A stretch of DNA of 64,000 nt from the NCBI GenBank assembly GCA_017650045.1, contig JAGCFP010000043.1:62001-126000 (forward strand), written 5' to 3'. Made by a program: the position numbers and the translations under genes. Positions 9,080 through 18,103 of this stretch are shown here, one piece after another. Each line of letters begins with the position of its first letter. The first letter of the stretch is position 1. This DNA comes from Bacteroidaceae bacterium (lineage in GTDB: Bacteria; Bacteroidota; Bacteroidia; Bacteroidales; Bacteroidaceae). The notes under the pieces were generated by a model, which was not told the DNA's origin, did no database searches, and was given only the letters and a program-made list of their open reading frames with translations.

Positions 9080-9823
9080 ATGCGAACGACTGATAGTCTT
9101 GTTATTATTCCTACGTACAACGAGAAGGAAAATATCTTGAACATCATTCAGGCCGTGATGGCACTGGAACACGGATTCCACATTCTGGTCATTGATGATG
9201 GTTCTCCTGATGGTACTGCCGATATAGTGAAGCGTCTAAAAAAAGAAGTGTTTCCAGAGCGTCTTTTTCTTCTGGAGCGCAGTGGCAAACTTGGACTGGG
9301 CACTGCCTACCTCATGGGGTTCAAGTGGGCATTAGAGCATGGATATGAGTATATCTTTGAGATGGATGCTGATTTCAGTCATAACCCTGACGACTTGCCT
9401 CGTCTTTACCATGCTTGTGCAGTGGAAGGGGCAGATCTCTCTATTGGCTCTCGATACATCAGTGGTGTGAATGTGGTTAACTGGCCCATCGGACGTATTC
9501 TCATGTCCTACTTTGCTTCTGTGTATGTACGCATTGTGACTGGAATGCCTGTGCGCGACACCACGGCTGGTTTCGTGTGCTATCATCGTCGTGTACTGGA
9601 AACCATCAACTTAAACACTGTGCGTTTCAAGGGATACGCCTTCCAGATAGAGATGAAATATAGTGCCTATAAATTAGGGTTCAAGTTGAAGGAAGTTTCC
9701 GTTATTTTCATCAACCGTGTCTTAGGTACCTCCAAAATGAATTCCAGCATCTTTGGCGAAGCCCTGTTTGGTGTAATACAACTGAGGATTGACGCTTGGA
9801 AAGGTAAATTCAAACGGAAATGA
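9080..9823 (+). CDS. Polyprenol monophosphomannose synthase-like glycosyltransferase (GT2)
   Basis: A GT2 glycosyltransferase of the dolichol/polyprenol-phosphate-mannose synthase type. It is expected to transfer a sugar from a nucleotide donor to a polyprenyl phosphate at the inner membrane. Visible motifs are VIIPTYNEKENI, VIDDGSPDGT, the metal-binding EMDADFSHNP (DAD) and DTTAGFVCYHRR. At 247 residues it has the soluble catalytic domain only, with no C-terminal membrane helices. The stop overlaps the start of pyrC by four bases, so translation is coupled and the two form the head of a five-gene run to 14234. Confidence 0.88.
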   Translation: MRTTDSLVIIPTYNEKENILNIIQAVMALEHGFHILVIDDGSPDGTADIVKRLKKEVFPERLFLLERSGKLGLGTAYLMGFKWALEHGYEYIFEMDADFSHNPDDLPRLYHACAVEGADLSIGSRYISGVNVVNWPIGRILMSYFASVYVRIVTGMPVRDTTAGFVCYHRRVLETINLNTVRFKGYAFQIEMKYSAYKLGFKLKEVSVIFINRVLGTSKMNSSIFGEALFGVIQLRIDAWKGKFKRK

Positions 9824-11154
9824 AACGTACATTGATACACAATGCCATCATAGTGAACGATGGCACGAAGAAGCAAGGGTCTGTCTTGATAGAGGACGGT
9901 GCAATAGCACAGGTGCTCACAGATGGTAAACCTCTCACCCTACCCTACACGGAGTTTATTGATGCTACGGGATGCTACCTGTTACCAGGTGTCATCGATG
10001 AACATGTGCACTTCCGTGATCCCGGACTGACACACAAGGCTGACATACGCACAGAGAGTATGGCTGCAGCTGCTGGAGGCGTGACTTCCATCATGGACAT
10101 GCCGAACACGCTGCCTCAAACCACCACACTGGAGGCGCTCGAACAGAAGATGGAACTGCTGGGACAGAAATCTGTGGTGAACTATTCGTGCTACTTCGGG
10201 GCTACCAATGACAACTATACGGAACTGCCAAAGATAGATCGGCATCGTACATGCGGCGTAAAGCTCTTTATGGGTAGCAGCACGGGCAACATGCTGGTGG
10301 ATCGCCAAAAGAGCCTGAAGCGCATCTTCGAAGGCACTGATCAGGTAATCGTGGCGCACTGCGAAGACCAGAATATCATACGCCAGAACCTGGCTAAATA
10401 TAAGAAAGAAACGGATGTGCCTGTGTGGAAACATCGCCTCATACGTAGCAGCGAGGCTTGCTACCAATCTACCAAGCTGGCTGTGAAATTGGCCACGGAG
10501 GCTGGAGCACGCCTACATGTGGCGCACGTGAGCACGGCTCGTGAGCTGGCTCTGTTCAGCCAGGAACCGCTATTCATGAAGAGCATCACAGCAGAGGCCT
10601 GTATCGCCCATCTCATGTTCTCAGACGAGGACTATAAGACGCTGGGCGCACTGATAAAGTGCAATCCGTCTGTGAAACGTCGGGCTGACAGGGATGCACT
10701 CCGTGCCGCTCTGACCAACAACCTCATAGACACCATCGCTACAGACCATGCACCACATACTCTGGAAGAGAAACAGGGAGGCGCACTGAAAGCTACCTCG
10801 GGCATGCCTATGATTCAGTTCTCTCTGCTCTGCATGCTGGAATTGGTGGACGCAGGGGTACTGACCATCGAGAAGCTGGTGGAGAAGATGTGTCATGCAC
10901 CTGCAGAGCTCTTTGGCGTCGAGCAGCGTGGCTTCATAGAAGAAGGGGCTTGGGCCGACTTGGTGCTGGTACGTCCCGGTGGCGCTTGGGAAGTGACACC
11001 AGAAAGGATACTGAGCAAGTGCGGGTGGAGTCCACTGATGGGACATTGCTTCCGTTGGCGCGTGGAGAAGACATTCTGCAACGGTCATCTGGTATACGAT
11101 GGGAAGACGGTGGATGAGTCGAAGAAGGGTCAAGCGCTCTGGTTCAACTTTTGA
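9820..11154 (+). CDS. pyrC: Dihydroorotase
   Basis: Dihydroorotase interconverts carbamoyl-aspartate and dihydroorotate in pyrimidine synthesis. The long (class I, 444-residue) form is seen: metal motif DEHVHFRDPG near residues 60-69, MDMPN, CGVKLFMGSSTGN containing the lysine expected to be carbamylated, HVAHVSTAREL with a metal histidine, and ATDHAPHT with the final metal aspartate near 307. It overlaps the preceding gene by four bases and the following gene by four bases, so the three are translated as a block. Confidence 0.95.
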   Translation: MKRTLIHNAIIVNDGTKKQGSVLIEDGAIAQVLTDGKPLTLPYTEFIDATGCYLLPGVIDEHVHFRDPGLTHKADIRTESMAAAAGGVTSIMDMPNTLPQTTTLEALEQKMELLGQKSVVNYSCYFGATNDNYTELPKIDRHRTCGVKLFMGSSTGNMLVDRQKSLKRIFEGTDQVIVAHCEDQNIIRQNLAKYKKETDVPVWKHRLIRSSEACYQSTKLAVKLATEAGARLHVAHVSTARELALFSQEPLFMKSITAEACIAHLMFSDEDYKTLGALIKCNPSVKRRADRDALRAALTNNLIDTIATDHAPHTLEEKQGGALKATSGMPMIQFSLLCMLELVDAGVLTIEKLVEKMCHAPAELFGVEQRGFIEEGAWADLVLVRPGGAWEVTPERILSKCGWSPLMGHCFRWRVEKTFCNGHLVYDGKTVDESKKGQALWFNF

Positions 11155-12050
11155 TTATGGACAAACCGGAAGTTATCGCTTATAAAGTGCATGAGGTAGC
11201 CGAATACATCAACTGGGTGTATTTCTTCCATGCGTGGGGATTCTCTCCACGTTATGCTTCTGTAGCTTCCGTGTGCGACTGTGTGTCATGTCAATCGGGC
11301 TGGATATTCGGCTTTCCTTACGAGGAACGTATCAAGGCGCAAGAGGCTGTGCAACTATTCATGGAGGCACAGAAAGTGCTCAAGGAATTGGATAAGCTGA
11401 CCTGCGTACGTACCATGTATCGCCTCTGTAAGGCCAATTCAGAGGGAGACGACCTGCTCATAGACGGAAGCGTATTCCCCATGCTTCGTCAACAAAAGAT
11501 ACAGGAATCGGGGCAGCCCAACCTCTGTCTGAGCGACTTTATCCGTCCGCTAAGCAGTGGGATACCTGATACCATAGGACTTTTTGCTACAACAGTACAT
11601 GAGACGAGCAGCAAGGAAGCAGATGCCTATAAACAACTGCTGATTCAGACGCTTGCCGACCGTCTGGCGGAAGCTGGTGCTGAGAAACTACACCAGTATG
11701 TGCGACGTGAGGCTTGGGGCTATGCACCTGACGAGGACCTGACCATAGAGCAGCTTCACAAGGAGGAGTTCCAAGGCATCCGACCAGCAGTGGGATATCC
11801 CAGCCTGCCAGATCAGTCGGTGAACTTTCTTATAGACCAATTGTTGGATATGCAACAAATAGGTATCACCCTCACGGAAAACGGAGCTATGAATCCCCAT
11901 GCTTCTGTCAGCGGACTGATGTTTGCCCATCCGCAGTCACGCTACTTCAGCATCGGGAAGATAGGTGAAGACCAGTTCCAAGACTACGTCAGAAGGCGAG
12001 GACTGCCTAAGGAGCGCATGCGACAATTCCTGGCCGCCTGCCTCCCCTAA
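11151..12050 (+). CDS. Stand-alone methionine synthase B12-reactivation domain protein
   Basis: This protein matches the C-terminal activation domain of cobalamin-dependent methionine synthase (MetH), which binds S-adenosylmethionine and re-methylates oxidised cobalamin. The diagnostic segment is RPAVGYPSLPDQS near residue 217, with RREAWGYAP before it and ASVSGLMFAHPQSRYF after it. The N-terminal part begins with EVAEYINWVYFFHAWGF and has a CDCVSC cluster (CxCxxC) around residue 41. The 299-residue protein lacks the other MetH domains, so it presumably works in trans with a shortened MetH encoded elsewhere, as known in other Bacteroidales. It overlaps pyrC by four bases. The role in trans is inference; the domain call is strong. 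Confidence 0.85.
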   Translation: MIMDKPEVIAYKVHEVAEYINWVYFFHAWGFSPRYASVASVCDCVSCQSGWIFGFPYEERIKAQEAVQLFMEAQKVLKELDKLTCVRTMYRLCKANSEGDDLLIDGSVFPMLRQQKIQESGQPNLCLSDFIRPLSSGIPDTIGLFATTVHETSSKEADAYKQLLIQTLADRLAEAGAEKLHQYVRREAWGYAPDEDLTIEQLHKEEFQGIRPAVGYPSLPDQSVNFLIDQLLDMQQIGITLTENGAMNPHASVSGLMFAHPQSRYFSIGKIGEDQFQDYVRRRGLPKERMRQFLAACLP

Positions 12051-12056
12051 TAATTA

Positions 12057-13271
12057 TTGAATCTTTTAATCTTAAAAGTTGTGTTACAACGATTCGCCTA
12101 CATATTCGTAATGTTGCTCTTCGTGCCCGACATCTATATCTACTGGGGCTACATCGAGCGTCGTGTGAAAAGTAAAGGTCTACGCCTACTCTATTGGTTC
12201 CCCACCCTGGCACTGGTAGCTGCCTTTGTGGTGCTGATGTATATAGGTAGCGATAACCCCATGTCTGAGCGCAGCAATGCCATAGGGTGGCTTAGCATCC
12301 TGATGATGGCCTTTGGTTTTCCCAAGCTTTTCTTCATGCTTTTTGGACTGTTAGGCGACCTCTGTCGCTTTATTATCCGCTTATTCACTCATAGCAGAGC
12401 GCGCAACCTCCACCGTCTGTTCACCTGTGTTGGCACCATCGTAGGCCTCTGCATCTTCTGCATCATCCTCTATGCCAGAGTCTTCGGATTGCGACATTTC
12501 GTGGTCAATGAGGTAGCGCTGCACATCCCAAACCTACCCCAAAGCTTTGAGGGCTACAGGGTGTTGCAAGTGTCTGACATTCACTCGGGCAGTTTCCGTG
12601 ACATGCCCGATGTCTTGGAAGAACTGGTGAAGCACGTGAATGAGCAACAGGCTGATGTCATTCTCTTCACAGGCGATCTGGTGAACCAGCGCTCTTCTGA
12701 ATTAGAACAATTCATGCAGATTCTCAGCGGATTCAGTGCTAAAGATGGGGTGTATTCCATCCTTGGCAATCACGACTATGGGCGCTACTTCCGTTGGCAA
12801 GGGAAAGATGATGAAGCTCGAGATACAGACCGTCTGTGTGACCTCCAGCGACAGATGGGTTGGAAGATGCTACGCAACGAGCACGACATCCTACATCATG
12901 GCACAGACAGCATCGCTATCATTGGTGTGGAGAACCAAGGCAATCCACCTTTCCCACAGGAAGCGGACCTGCCACGTGCCATGAAAGGCACGGAGGGCAT
13001 GACCAAGATACTGCTCTCGCACGACCCTACGCACTGGCGCAAGGAGGTGATTCCTACCACAGACATCGAGCTGACACTGTCTGGCCACACCCATGGCACC
13101 CAGTTCATCCTCTTTGGATGGTCGCCTGCTCAATACATCTATAAGGAATGGGGCGGTCTTTATAAGGAAGGCAACCAGCAGCTCTACGTCAACCTAGGTA
13201 TTGGCTTTGTAGGACTCCCCTTCCGCTTTGGCGCTTGGCCAGAGATCACCGTGTTCACGTTGCAGAAGTGA
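12057..13271 (+). CDS. Membrane-anchored calcineurin-like metallophosphoesterase (YkuE type)
   Basis: The N-terminal 150 residues contain four hydrophobic segments that should anchor the protein in the inner membrane. A metallophosphoesterase domain follows with the five metal-binding blocks: DIHSGSF, GDLVNQ, GNHDYG, LSHDPTHW and SGHTHGTQ. Length 404 is normal for this membrane-bound family; substrates are generally unknown, with lipid intermediates the usual suggestion. The longest frame begins at TTG 12057, seven bases after the previous stop. GTG 12081 and ATG 12111 are in-frame alternatives, and no ribosome binding site decides between them. Confidence 0.85.
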   Translation: MNLLILKVVLQRFAYIFVMLLFVPDIYIYWGYIERRVKSKGLRLLYWFPTLALVAAFVVLMYIGSDNPMSERSNAIGWLSILMMAFGFPKLFFMLFGLLGDLCRFIIRLFTHSRARNLHRLFTCVGTIVGLCIFCIILYARVFGLRHFVVNEVALHIPNLPQSFEGYRVLQVSDIHSGSFRDMPDVLEELVKHVNEQQADVILFTGDLVNQRSSELEQFMQILSGFSAKDGVYSILGNHDYGRYFRWQGKDDEARDTDRLCDLQRQMGWKMLRNEHDILHHGTDSIAIIGVENQGNPPFPQEADLPRAMKGTEGMTKILLSHDPTHWRKEVIPTTDIELTLSGHTHGTQFILFGWSPAQYIYKEWGGLYKEGNQQLYVNLGIGFVGLPFRFGAWPEITVFTLQK

Positions 13272-13298
13272 ACAGTTAAGTAATGCGAGAATACCTTC

Positions 13299-14234
13299 AT
13301 GAAAAAGATAGCTGACTTTATCGCCCGATGGATGGGTGTGCTGGTGCTGCTCACAGCCGTAGTAACCATACTGTGGCCATCACCCTTCTTACATGTGGGC
13401 ACCTGGGTTATCTCCCCACTGCTGGGTCTCATCATGTTTGGCATGGGACTCACACTGAAGGTGGAGGATTTTCGTGTAGTGCTGACGCATCCAAAGGATG
13501 TGCTGATAGGTTGTCTGGCACAGTTCACCATCATGCCTCTGCTGGCATGGACGCTCACCAAGGTGTTCCAGCTACCTGCGGAGCTGGCCATTGGTGTGAT
13601 ACTGGTGGGATGCTGCCCAGGAGGCACGGCCTCTAATGTCATCACGTTCTTGGCTAAGGGCGATTTGGCGCTGTCTGTGGGCATGACGGCAGTCTCCACC
13701 GTTTTGGCTCCCCTACTCACTCCCCTGCTTACCTGGCTGCTGGCTGGCGAGTTGGTGAAGGTGGATACCTGGGGCATGCTGCAATCCATTCTCTATGTAG
13801 TGATAGCACCTATCTTGGCTGGTTTCCTGATACAGCGATACTTCCCTGCATTCACGCGCAGAGCTTTGCCCTACCTGCCTGCGTTCTCTACACTGATGAT
13901 TACGGCTGTAGTGGCCATCGTGGTGTCACACAACGCCTCAAAGTTGCTCACTGGCGGACTGGTAGTAGTGCTGGTAGTGGTATTGCACAATCTGAGTGGA
14001 TTGGGTACAGGCTATCTACTAGGACGCGTTATGGGTATGACAGAAGCGAAACGCAGGGCCATCTCCATCGAGGTGGGTATGCAGAACAGTGGTTTGGCAT
14101 CGAGCTTGGCAGCCCTGCACTTTGCAGCTTATCCTATGGCAACCATCCCTGGAGCTGTCTTCAGTGTGTGGCACAATATCAGTGGAGCATTAGTTGCACG
14201 ACTGTTTACTGCGAAAAAGGATACTCAAACATAA
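13299..14234 (+). CDS. Bile acid:sodium symporter family (BASS) transporter
   Basis: A polytopic membrane protein of the BASS/SBF family with about nine to ten hydrophobic segments. Family signatures are the GMGLTL loop, ILVGCCPGGTASNVITFLAKGD and IEVGMQNSGLASSLA, the latter two bearing the residues that bind sodium in structurally known members. The 311-residue length is usual. Substrates of bacterial members range from bile acids to pantoate and other organic anions and cannot be told from sequence. A second BASS gene lies at 59852-60835. The last 29 bases overlap the end of the convergent gene at 14206. Confidence 0.88.
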   Translation: MKKIADFIARWMGVLVLLTAVVTILWPSPFLHVGTWVISPLLGLIMFGMGLTLKVEDFRVVLTHPKDVLIGCLAQFTIMPLLAWTLTKVFQLPAELAIGVILVGCCPGGTASNVITFLAKGDLALSVGMTAVSTVLAPLLTPLLTWLLAGELVKVDTWGMLQSILYVVIAPILAGFLIQRYFPAFTRRALPYLPAFSTLMITAVVAIVVSHNASKLLTGGLVVVLVVVLHNLSGLGTGYLLGRVMGMTEAKRRAISIEVGMQNSGLASSLAALHFAAYPMATIPGAVFSVWHNISGALVARLFTAKKDTQT

Positions 14235-14766
14235 CGCCTGTCTGCTTGCCACAGACATAAGCAATGGGAGGTCTGTCACCCTGTATCAGTTGATCAATAT
14301 ATAAAGGTTCACCTTCTATGATTAAACTGCATTGAAACGTGTCTCCTGCTTTCAGGCGTGTGTTTTCAGAACTTATAACACGAAAGCTTAGCTTACCAAT
14401 ATATTCCACATCACATACCCTGCCTGGTTGCCACATCAGACGCAATCTGTCACCACATTTCAAGTCCTCTGGTACATTCAGCTTTCTTCCCATAACTGGG
14501 TTACTCTGTTGCTGCTGTGCAGACATACTATTATGCTGATAATCCTCCCAATCCTTATAACCTAAGAACTGCGCCAAGACAGAAAGCGTATGCTCACGAG
14601 GTTGTCCCCCATCTGTCAGATATCCCCAAACACGTTTCAAAGTAGTGCTGCTTACCACCACATGCAGTCGGGTATAAATGCATTCACGAAGAAAATCGAA
14701 ATCCTTCGGAGTCTGAATTTTCCGTTTTAACGCTGTTTCTATGTCTTTACAAATCTTTGTAATCAT
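14206..14766 (-). CDS. Small HTH-like protein coupled to a Ser/Thr kinase
   Basis: No characterised family is recognised over the whole length. Residues 1-75 contain a pattern seen at the N-terminus of many Bacteroidetes regulators: FLRECIYTRL, then SSTTLKRVWGYL, then PREHTLSVLAQFLGYKDWEDY, which suggests a helix-turn-helix-like fold. A glutamine-rich linker (QQQQ) follows near 83-86, and the C-terminal 95 residues look like a small beta domain (GDRLRLMWQPGRVCDVEYIG). The ATG overlaps the kinase stop by four bases, so the two proteins are made together, and it is a reasonable substrate or effector of the kinase. That functional link is inference from position. Confidence 0.7.
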   Translation of the reverse strand: MITKICKDIETALKRKIQTPKDFDFLRECIYTRLHVVVSSTTLKRVWGYLTDGGQPREHTLSVLAQFLGYKDWEDYQHNSMSAQQQQSNPVMGRKLNVPEDLKCGDRLRLMWQPGRVCDVEYIGKLSFRVISSENTRLKAGDTFQCSLIIEGEPLYIDQLIQGDRPPIAYVCGKQTGVMFEYPFSQ

Positions 14767-15902
14767 ATACCCTCCTTTTTTCTCATCTCTTCAATGTGCT
14801 TATTCCACTGCTCCAAATAACTAAAACCATAGGTGGCCACCTCTGTTTGTATCTCTGCCAGCTCAGCCTCAGTAAACTCCTCTGCACAACTCTCCATAAA
14901 AGAATCAACAATCGTGTTGATGGATGCACATTTTGTTCCAAAATCTGACCATAGATACATCAGACTTGAAAGCGTGTCTAAATGCTGGTTAATTCCCAAT
15001 TTATCCACGGCTTCATCAATATAGACATGGCCACGCTCTATGGTTTCTGAGACCTGCTGGCGGGTTAAGCCTTTGTGGTGCGTCTGCCAAGCTTGCCATC
15101 CCAGAACACCTAACATTAAGAAGACGAAACAAACTAATATAGACAATCCTATGACTGCACCACGCCATCTGGTTTTCTTCATGGCATGTTTAAGTTCTGC
15201 CACTTGTGAAAAGCGTCTGTCAGCAGGTGCCATACAACGAGAAATGACAGTCTGGTAAGCACCTCCCAAATCCATTTGTCCGAAAATGACTCCTAAACTA
15301 TAGATATCGTTACGCACATCCGCCTCTGCAACCACAGCCTGTTCTGGAGACATATACTGAAGAGTTCCTGCTGGTTGTTTCAATACAGCATGGCAATCTG
15401 TGTCAGCCAATCCGAAATCTATCAACTTCACATAATTCCCATTATGTGTGATGAGAATGTTCTCTGGCTTCAAGTCACGATGGACAATGCCCTTGCTGTG
15501 TATATATCCCACTGCATCAGTGAGTTCTTCTGCTATACGACGACGTTCACTTCGACTAATATTACCACGCAACCAATTTGCCAGTGTATCTCCATCCACA
15601 TACTCCATGACCAGACACTCACCCAGCCCATCCACCTGTTCCATCTCCACGGCAGTCACAATATTTGGGTGCTGTAGCTGTATCAGTATTTCCATCTCCT
15701 TACGCAGCCGCAGTTGAAAAGCCGATTGCTCTCTTACCTCTGGTTGCAAAGCTTTCAGCATCCACCAGCGTCCATATCGCTTAGCTTTAGCTACGATATT
15801 AGTGGCCGATGTACTTACTATTTGCACATCAGTAAACACTCTGTCGATTCCTTCAAAAGAATCGGTCAGATATCCCGAAGCAGAAGAGCCCTCTATTTGC
15901 AC
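14763..15902 (-). CDS. Hanks-type Ser/Thr protein kinase, membrane-anchored
   Basis: The cytoplasmic kinase domain (about residues 25-235) has a candidate catalytic lysine in WWMLKAL, the catalytic loop HRDLKPEN, the metal-binding DFGLAD and an activation segment with GTLQYMSPEQA. The usual glycine-rich loop is not evident (TSATNIVAKAK occupies its place). A transmembrane helix follows near 247-270, and the last 110 residues, on the far side, match no domain I know. The start is GTG at 15902; no in-frame ATG precedes the kinase core. A -7 box lies at 15925-15932. It is translationally coupled to the HTH-like gene at 14206. The kinase fold is certain; the target is unknown. Confidence 0.88.
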   Translation of the reverse strand: MQIEGSSASGYLTDSFEGIDRVFTDVQIVSTSATNIVAKAKRYGRWWMLKALQPEVREQSAFQLRLRKEMEILIQLQHPNIVTAVEMEQVDGLGECLVMEYVDGDTLANWLRGNISRSERRRIAEELTDAVGYIHSKGIVHRDLKPENILITHNGNYVKLIDFGLADTDCHAVLKQPAGTLQYMSPEQAVVAEADVRNDIYSLGVIFGQMDLGGAYQTVISRCMAPADRRFSQVAELKHAMKKTRWRGAVIGLSILVCFVFLMLGVLGWQAWQTHHKGLTRQQVSETIERGHVYIDEAVDKLGINQHLDTLSSLMYLWSDFGTKCASINTIVDSFMESCAEEFTEAELAEIQTEVATYGFSYLEQWNKHIEEMRKKEGI

Positions 15903-15924
15903 TGTCAGATATATATTTTGGTGA

Positions 15925-15932
15925 CAAATTTA
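15925..15932 (-). promoter_or_regulatory. -7 box for the Ser/Thr kinase operon
   Basis: TAAATTTG on the minus strand, 22 bases before the GTG at 15902. It fits TAnnTTTG and supports the GTG start. Confidence 0.45.
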
Positions 15933-15997
15933 CGAATGTATTATTTCATCATCAAATATTCCATCTGAAAAAAGAGAAAAGGACCAAAAAGGACCAA

Positions 15998-16026
15998 TTG
16001 AGAAAGGTTAAGACCTACTATTTTTG
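15998..16026 (+). promoter_or_regulatory. Promoter with upstream GGACCA direct repeat
   Basis: TTG at 15998-16000 and TATTTTTG at 16019-16026 (18-base spacer) fit the Bacteroidales pattern. Just upstream GGACCA occurs at 15981-15986 and again at 15991-15996, exactly ten bases apart, as expected of an operator on one face of the helix. A second possible -7 box, TATCTTTG, lies at 16077-16084. Either would leave a long leader ahead of the gene at 16365. Confidence 0.4.
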
Positions 16027-16364
16027 TAATAATTAAAAAAACAGCTCACAATGGAACAGAATTCAAAAACTTTATCTATCTTTGCGATGTTGTCCACCAT
16101 AGGACACAGACATCGAGGAGAGCTAAAAAGCTTTGACCCGTCAGTAAATCTGGAAAATTTCTGTATAAGGGGTAAAAGTTTGAAGGCTGTTCCTCCTGTA
16201 GTGTATATTCTTCATGCTTTCCATTTCTGGAAACAGCTCACATATACCTACAGGTGTGAGCTGATTTCATTCTTACTTATACGGGTATTCCAGAACCTTC
16301 TGACTGAGAATGTCAAGGAGGCTCACACTCTTTGTATATATAATTATTTTAAATTTATGATATT
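16027..16364 (+). other. Non-coding leader with inverted repeats ahead of the AT-rich gene run
   Basis: No gene is supported here. A 105-codon frame (16051-16368) has no family resemblance and overlaps the ATG of the next gene, so it is not called. The stretch holds a nested hairpin, GATGT plus TGTCC (16086-16095) pairing with GGACA (16102-16106) and ACATC (16110-16114), and a perfect inverted repeat CAGCTCACA/TGTGAGCTG at 16234-16242 and 16255-16263. A third copy of CAGCTCACA is at 16042-16050. These could be regulator sites or a structured leader. Confidence 0.4.
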
Positions 16365-18086
16365 ATGAAACACTCATTTTTATTAGTATTCTTTTTTGCT
16401 CTTATTGCTGCATTAATTGTACCAGAACAGTTACTATCTAAAACCTATCTTGGTCATCATTATTATGGTAATCTTGAAAAAAAAGTGCCAAAAGGCGAAG
16501 GTTCTATTTGTATAGGAAATGTCAGTAAATCTTTACGAATCGATGGCACTTTTGATGGTCAAAATGTATATAATGCTACGGCTTATATCTGTACAGGGTA
16601 TATAGATAAAAACAATTCTACAACATTCAAGGGTGATGTTTATTTCGATGAATCTGATAATATAACTCTAAAAGCAGGTGGGATTATTGACATTGAATAT
16701 TATGTATGGAGTCCATCCAGAAGAGGCTTTTTAGAAACCAAAGTATTTTCTAGAGTTTTAGAAAAAGACGAATTGGTTAATCTCGCCAATTTTGAGCCTT
16801 CAATAATAAAAGTAGACATAGAACTGCCTTTACCTGATTATATTAAAATAGATAATGCTCACGACATATCTGGTAAGTTTGTATCTATTCCAGTTACAAT
16901 GAGATTAGGTGGAAATGATGCTTGGCAAAGGAATGAAGATCGTCTTACATTACGAGGAATGAAAATATTTTGGGATATTTTTAGTTTGCCTAGATTTAAA
17001 GACATACAAGAGAATCTTGTTAGTGGCTTTTCTGTGGAAGATGAAAAAGGTGGCAAATGGCTTTTGTCGTTAGATAGTAAAGCTAATGAAGAGCTTTTTG
17101 AGAAGTATAAAGATAGTAGTGATTATTCTAAAATAATTAAAGAGTTATATTGGAATTGGAATTATATATCTTCTGAAAATTGGGCTTATTTATGTGAGTA
17201 TGAAGGTCATTATAATGGGTATAAATCTATTAAAGAAACAGCCTTTATTATATTTCCAGATACTACGTCTGTTACTATGACTTGTGAAAAAAGTTTAGAA
17301 GGAGAGATTTCTCATGTTGATTATGTGGTACGAAGTAATAGTATAGGATATAGGATTAAAGAAACAGGGGCTTTTGATATGCATCATAAATTAGAACTAT
17401 ACGGTTATATTGTAGAAAACGGAGTCCTTAAGAAGATGGAACCAACAGAGGAAAAAGGACATGAAGCTATTAATTGGATTAATTATTGGAAAGATCGCGA
17501 TTCATATGTTTCTTTATGTTATAAGGGGGACGAAATTGACATATTGAATAACGCAATAGAATATGATTCAACGTTTTCGACTTCAAAAGAAAAGATGGAA
17601 GACATGTTAAGTAATGTATTTCCTCATGTTCTTTTTGTAAAATACGATAGTGATAAGAGGGAATATTCAACTACATTACCAACGGGTGATTTCGTAAGTA
17701 TTCAATTAAATGGTACTTATATGGGGCGCTATTATGACGGAAAGTACTTAACAAAAGATGAATATATAGATAAAAAATATGAACCAGTAGTAAAAGAATT
17801 AGAAGAACGATTCTCTTCTATAGTAAAACGTTTTGGCTTCGATCCTTCTACACGAACACGTAGTCAGCTTATTACTAGTGGAAGGTCTTTTCAGTTATTA
17901 GTTGAATGGTATAGAATGGATTTAGTCATTGGCAATGAGATAAAAACATCTTTTTCGTTGTCAATAGATCATGGTTCATCAAAATGTTATGATATTATTA
18001 GTACAAACTTATACAATTTTACCTCTAGAAGAATAGGGTTTGTGTGGGTTAGTAATGATAAAGTAACTTCTGTAACTTGGTATTAA
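16365..18086 (+). CDS. Exported protein of unknown function
   Basis: I do not recognise a family. A signal peptide is clear (hydrophobic residues 4-24). The mature N-terminus, KTYLGHHYYGNLEKKVPKGEG, vaguely recalls a MORN-type repeat (Y-G plus P-x-G-x-G). The rest is a long mixed alpha/beta protein rich in Lys, Glu, Asn and Tyr, with no second membrane segment and few cysteines. The codons are visibly AT-rich compared with genes on either side of the region, suggesting acquired DNA. The next gene starts 17 bases after its stop. 573 residues; probably periplasmic or surface-exposed. Confidence 0.75.
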   Translation: MKHSFLLVFFFALIAALIVPEQLLSKTYLGHHYYGNLEKKVPKGEGSICIGNVSKSLRIDGTFDGQNVYNATAYICTGYIDKNNSTTFKGDVYFDESDNITLKAGGIIDIEYYVWSPSRRGFLETKVFSRVLEKDELVNLANFEPSIIKVDIELPLPDYIKIDNAHDISGKFVSIPVTMRLGGNDAWQRNEDRLTLRGMKIFWDIFSLPRFKDIQENLVSGFSVEDEKGGKWLLSLDSKANEELFEKYKDSSDYSKIIKELYWNWNYISSENWAYLCEYEGHYNGYKSIKETAFIIFPDTTSVTMTCEKSLEGEISHVDYVVRSNSIGYRIKETGAFDMHHKLELYGYIVENGVLKKMEPTEEKGHEAINWINYWKDRDSYVSLCYKGDEIDILNNAIEYDSTFSTSKEKMEDMLSNVFPHVLFVKYDSDKREYSTTLPTGDFVSIQLNGTYMGRYYDGKYLTKDEYIDKKYEPVVKELEERFSSIVKRFGFDPSTRTRSQLITSGRSFQLLVEWYRMDLVIGNEIKTSFSLSIDHGSSKCYDIISTNLYNFTSRRIGFVWVSNDKVTSVTWY

Positions 18087-18103
18087 TCTATAAGAAACAG
18101 ATA

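Noticed and set aside
16051..16368. 105-codon frame ahead of the exported protein
   Set aside because: No family match, it overlaps the next start, and it contains a -7 box and inverted repeats that explain the stretch better as a leader.
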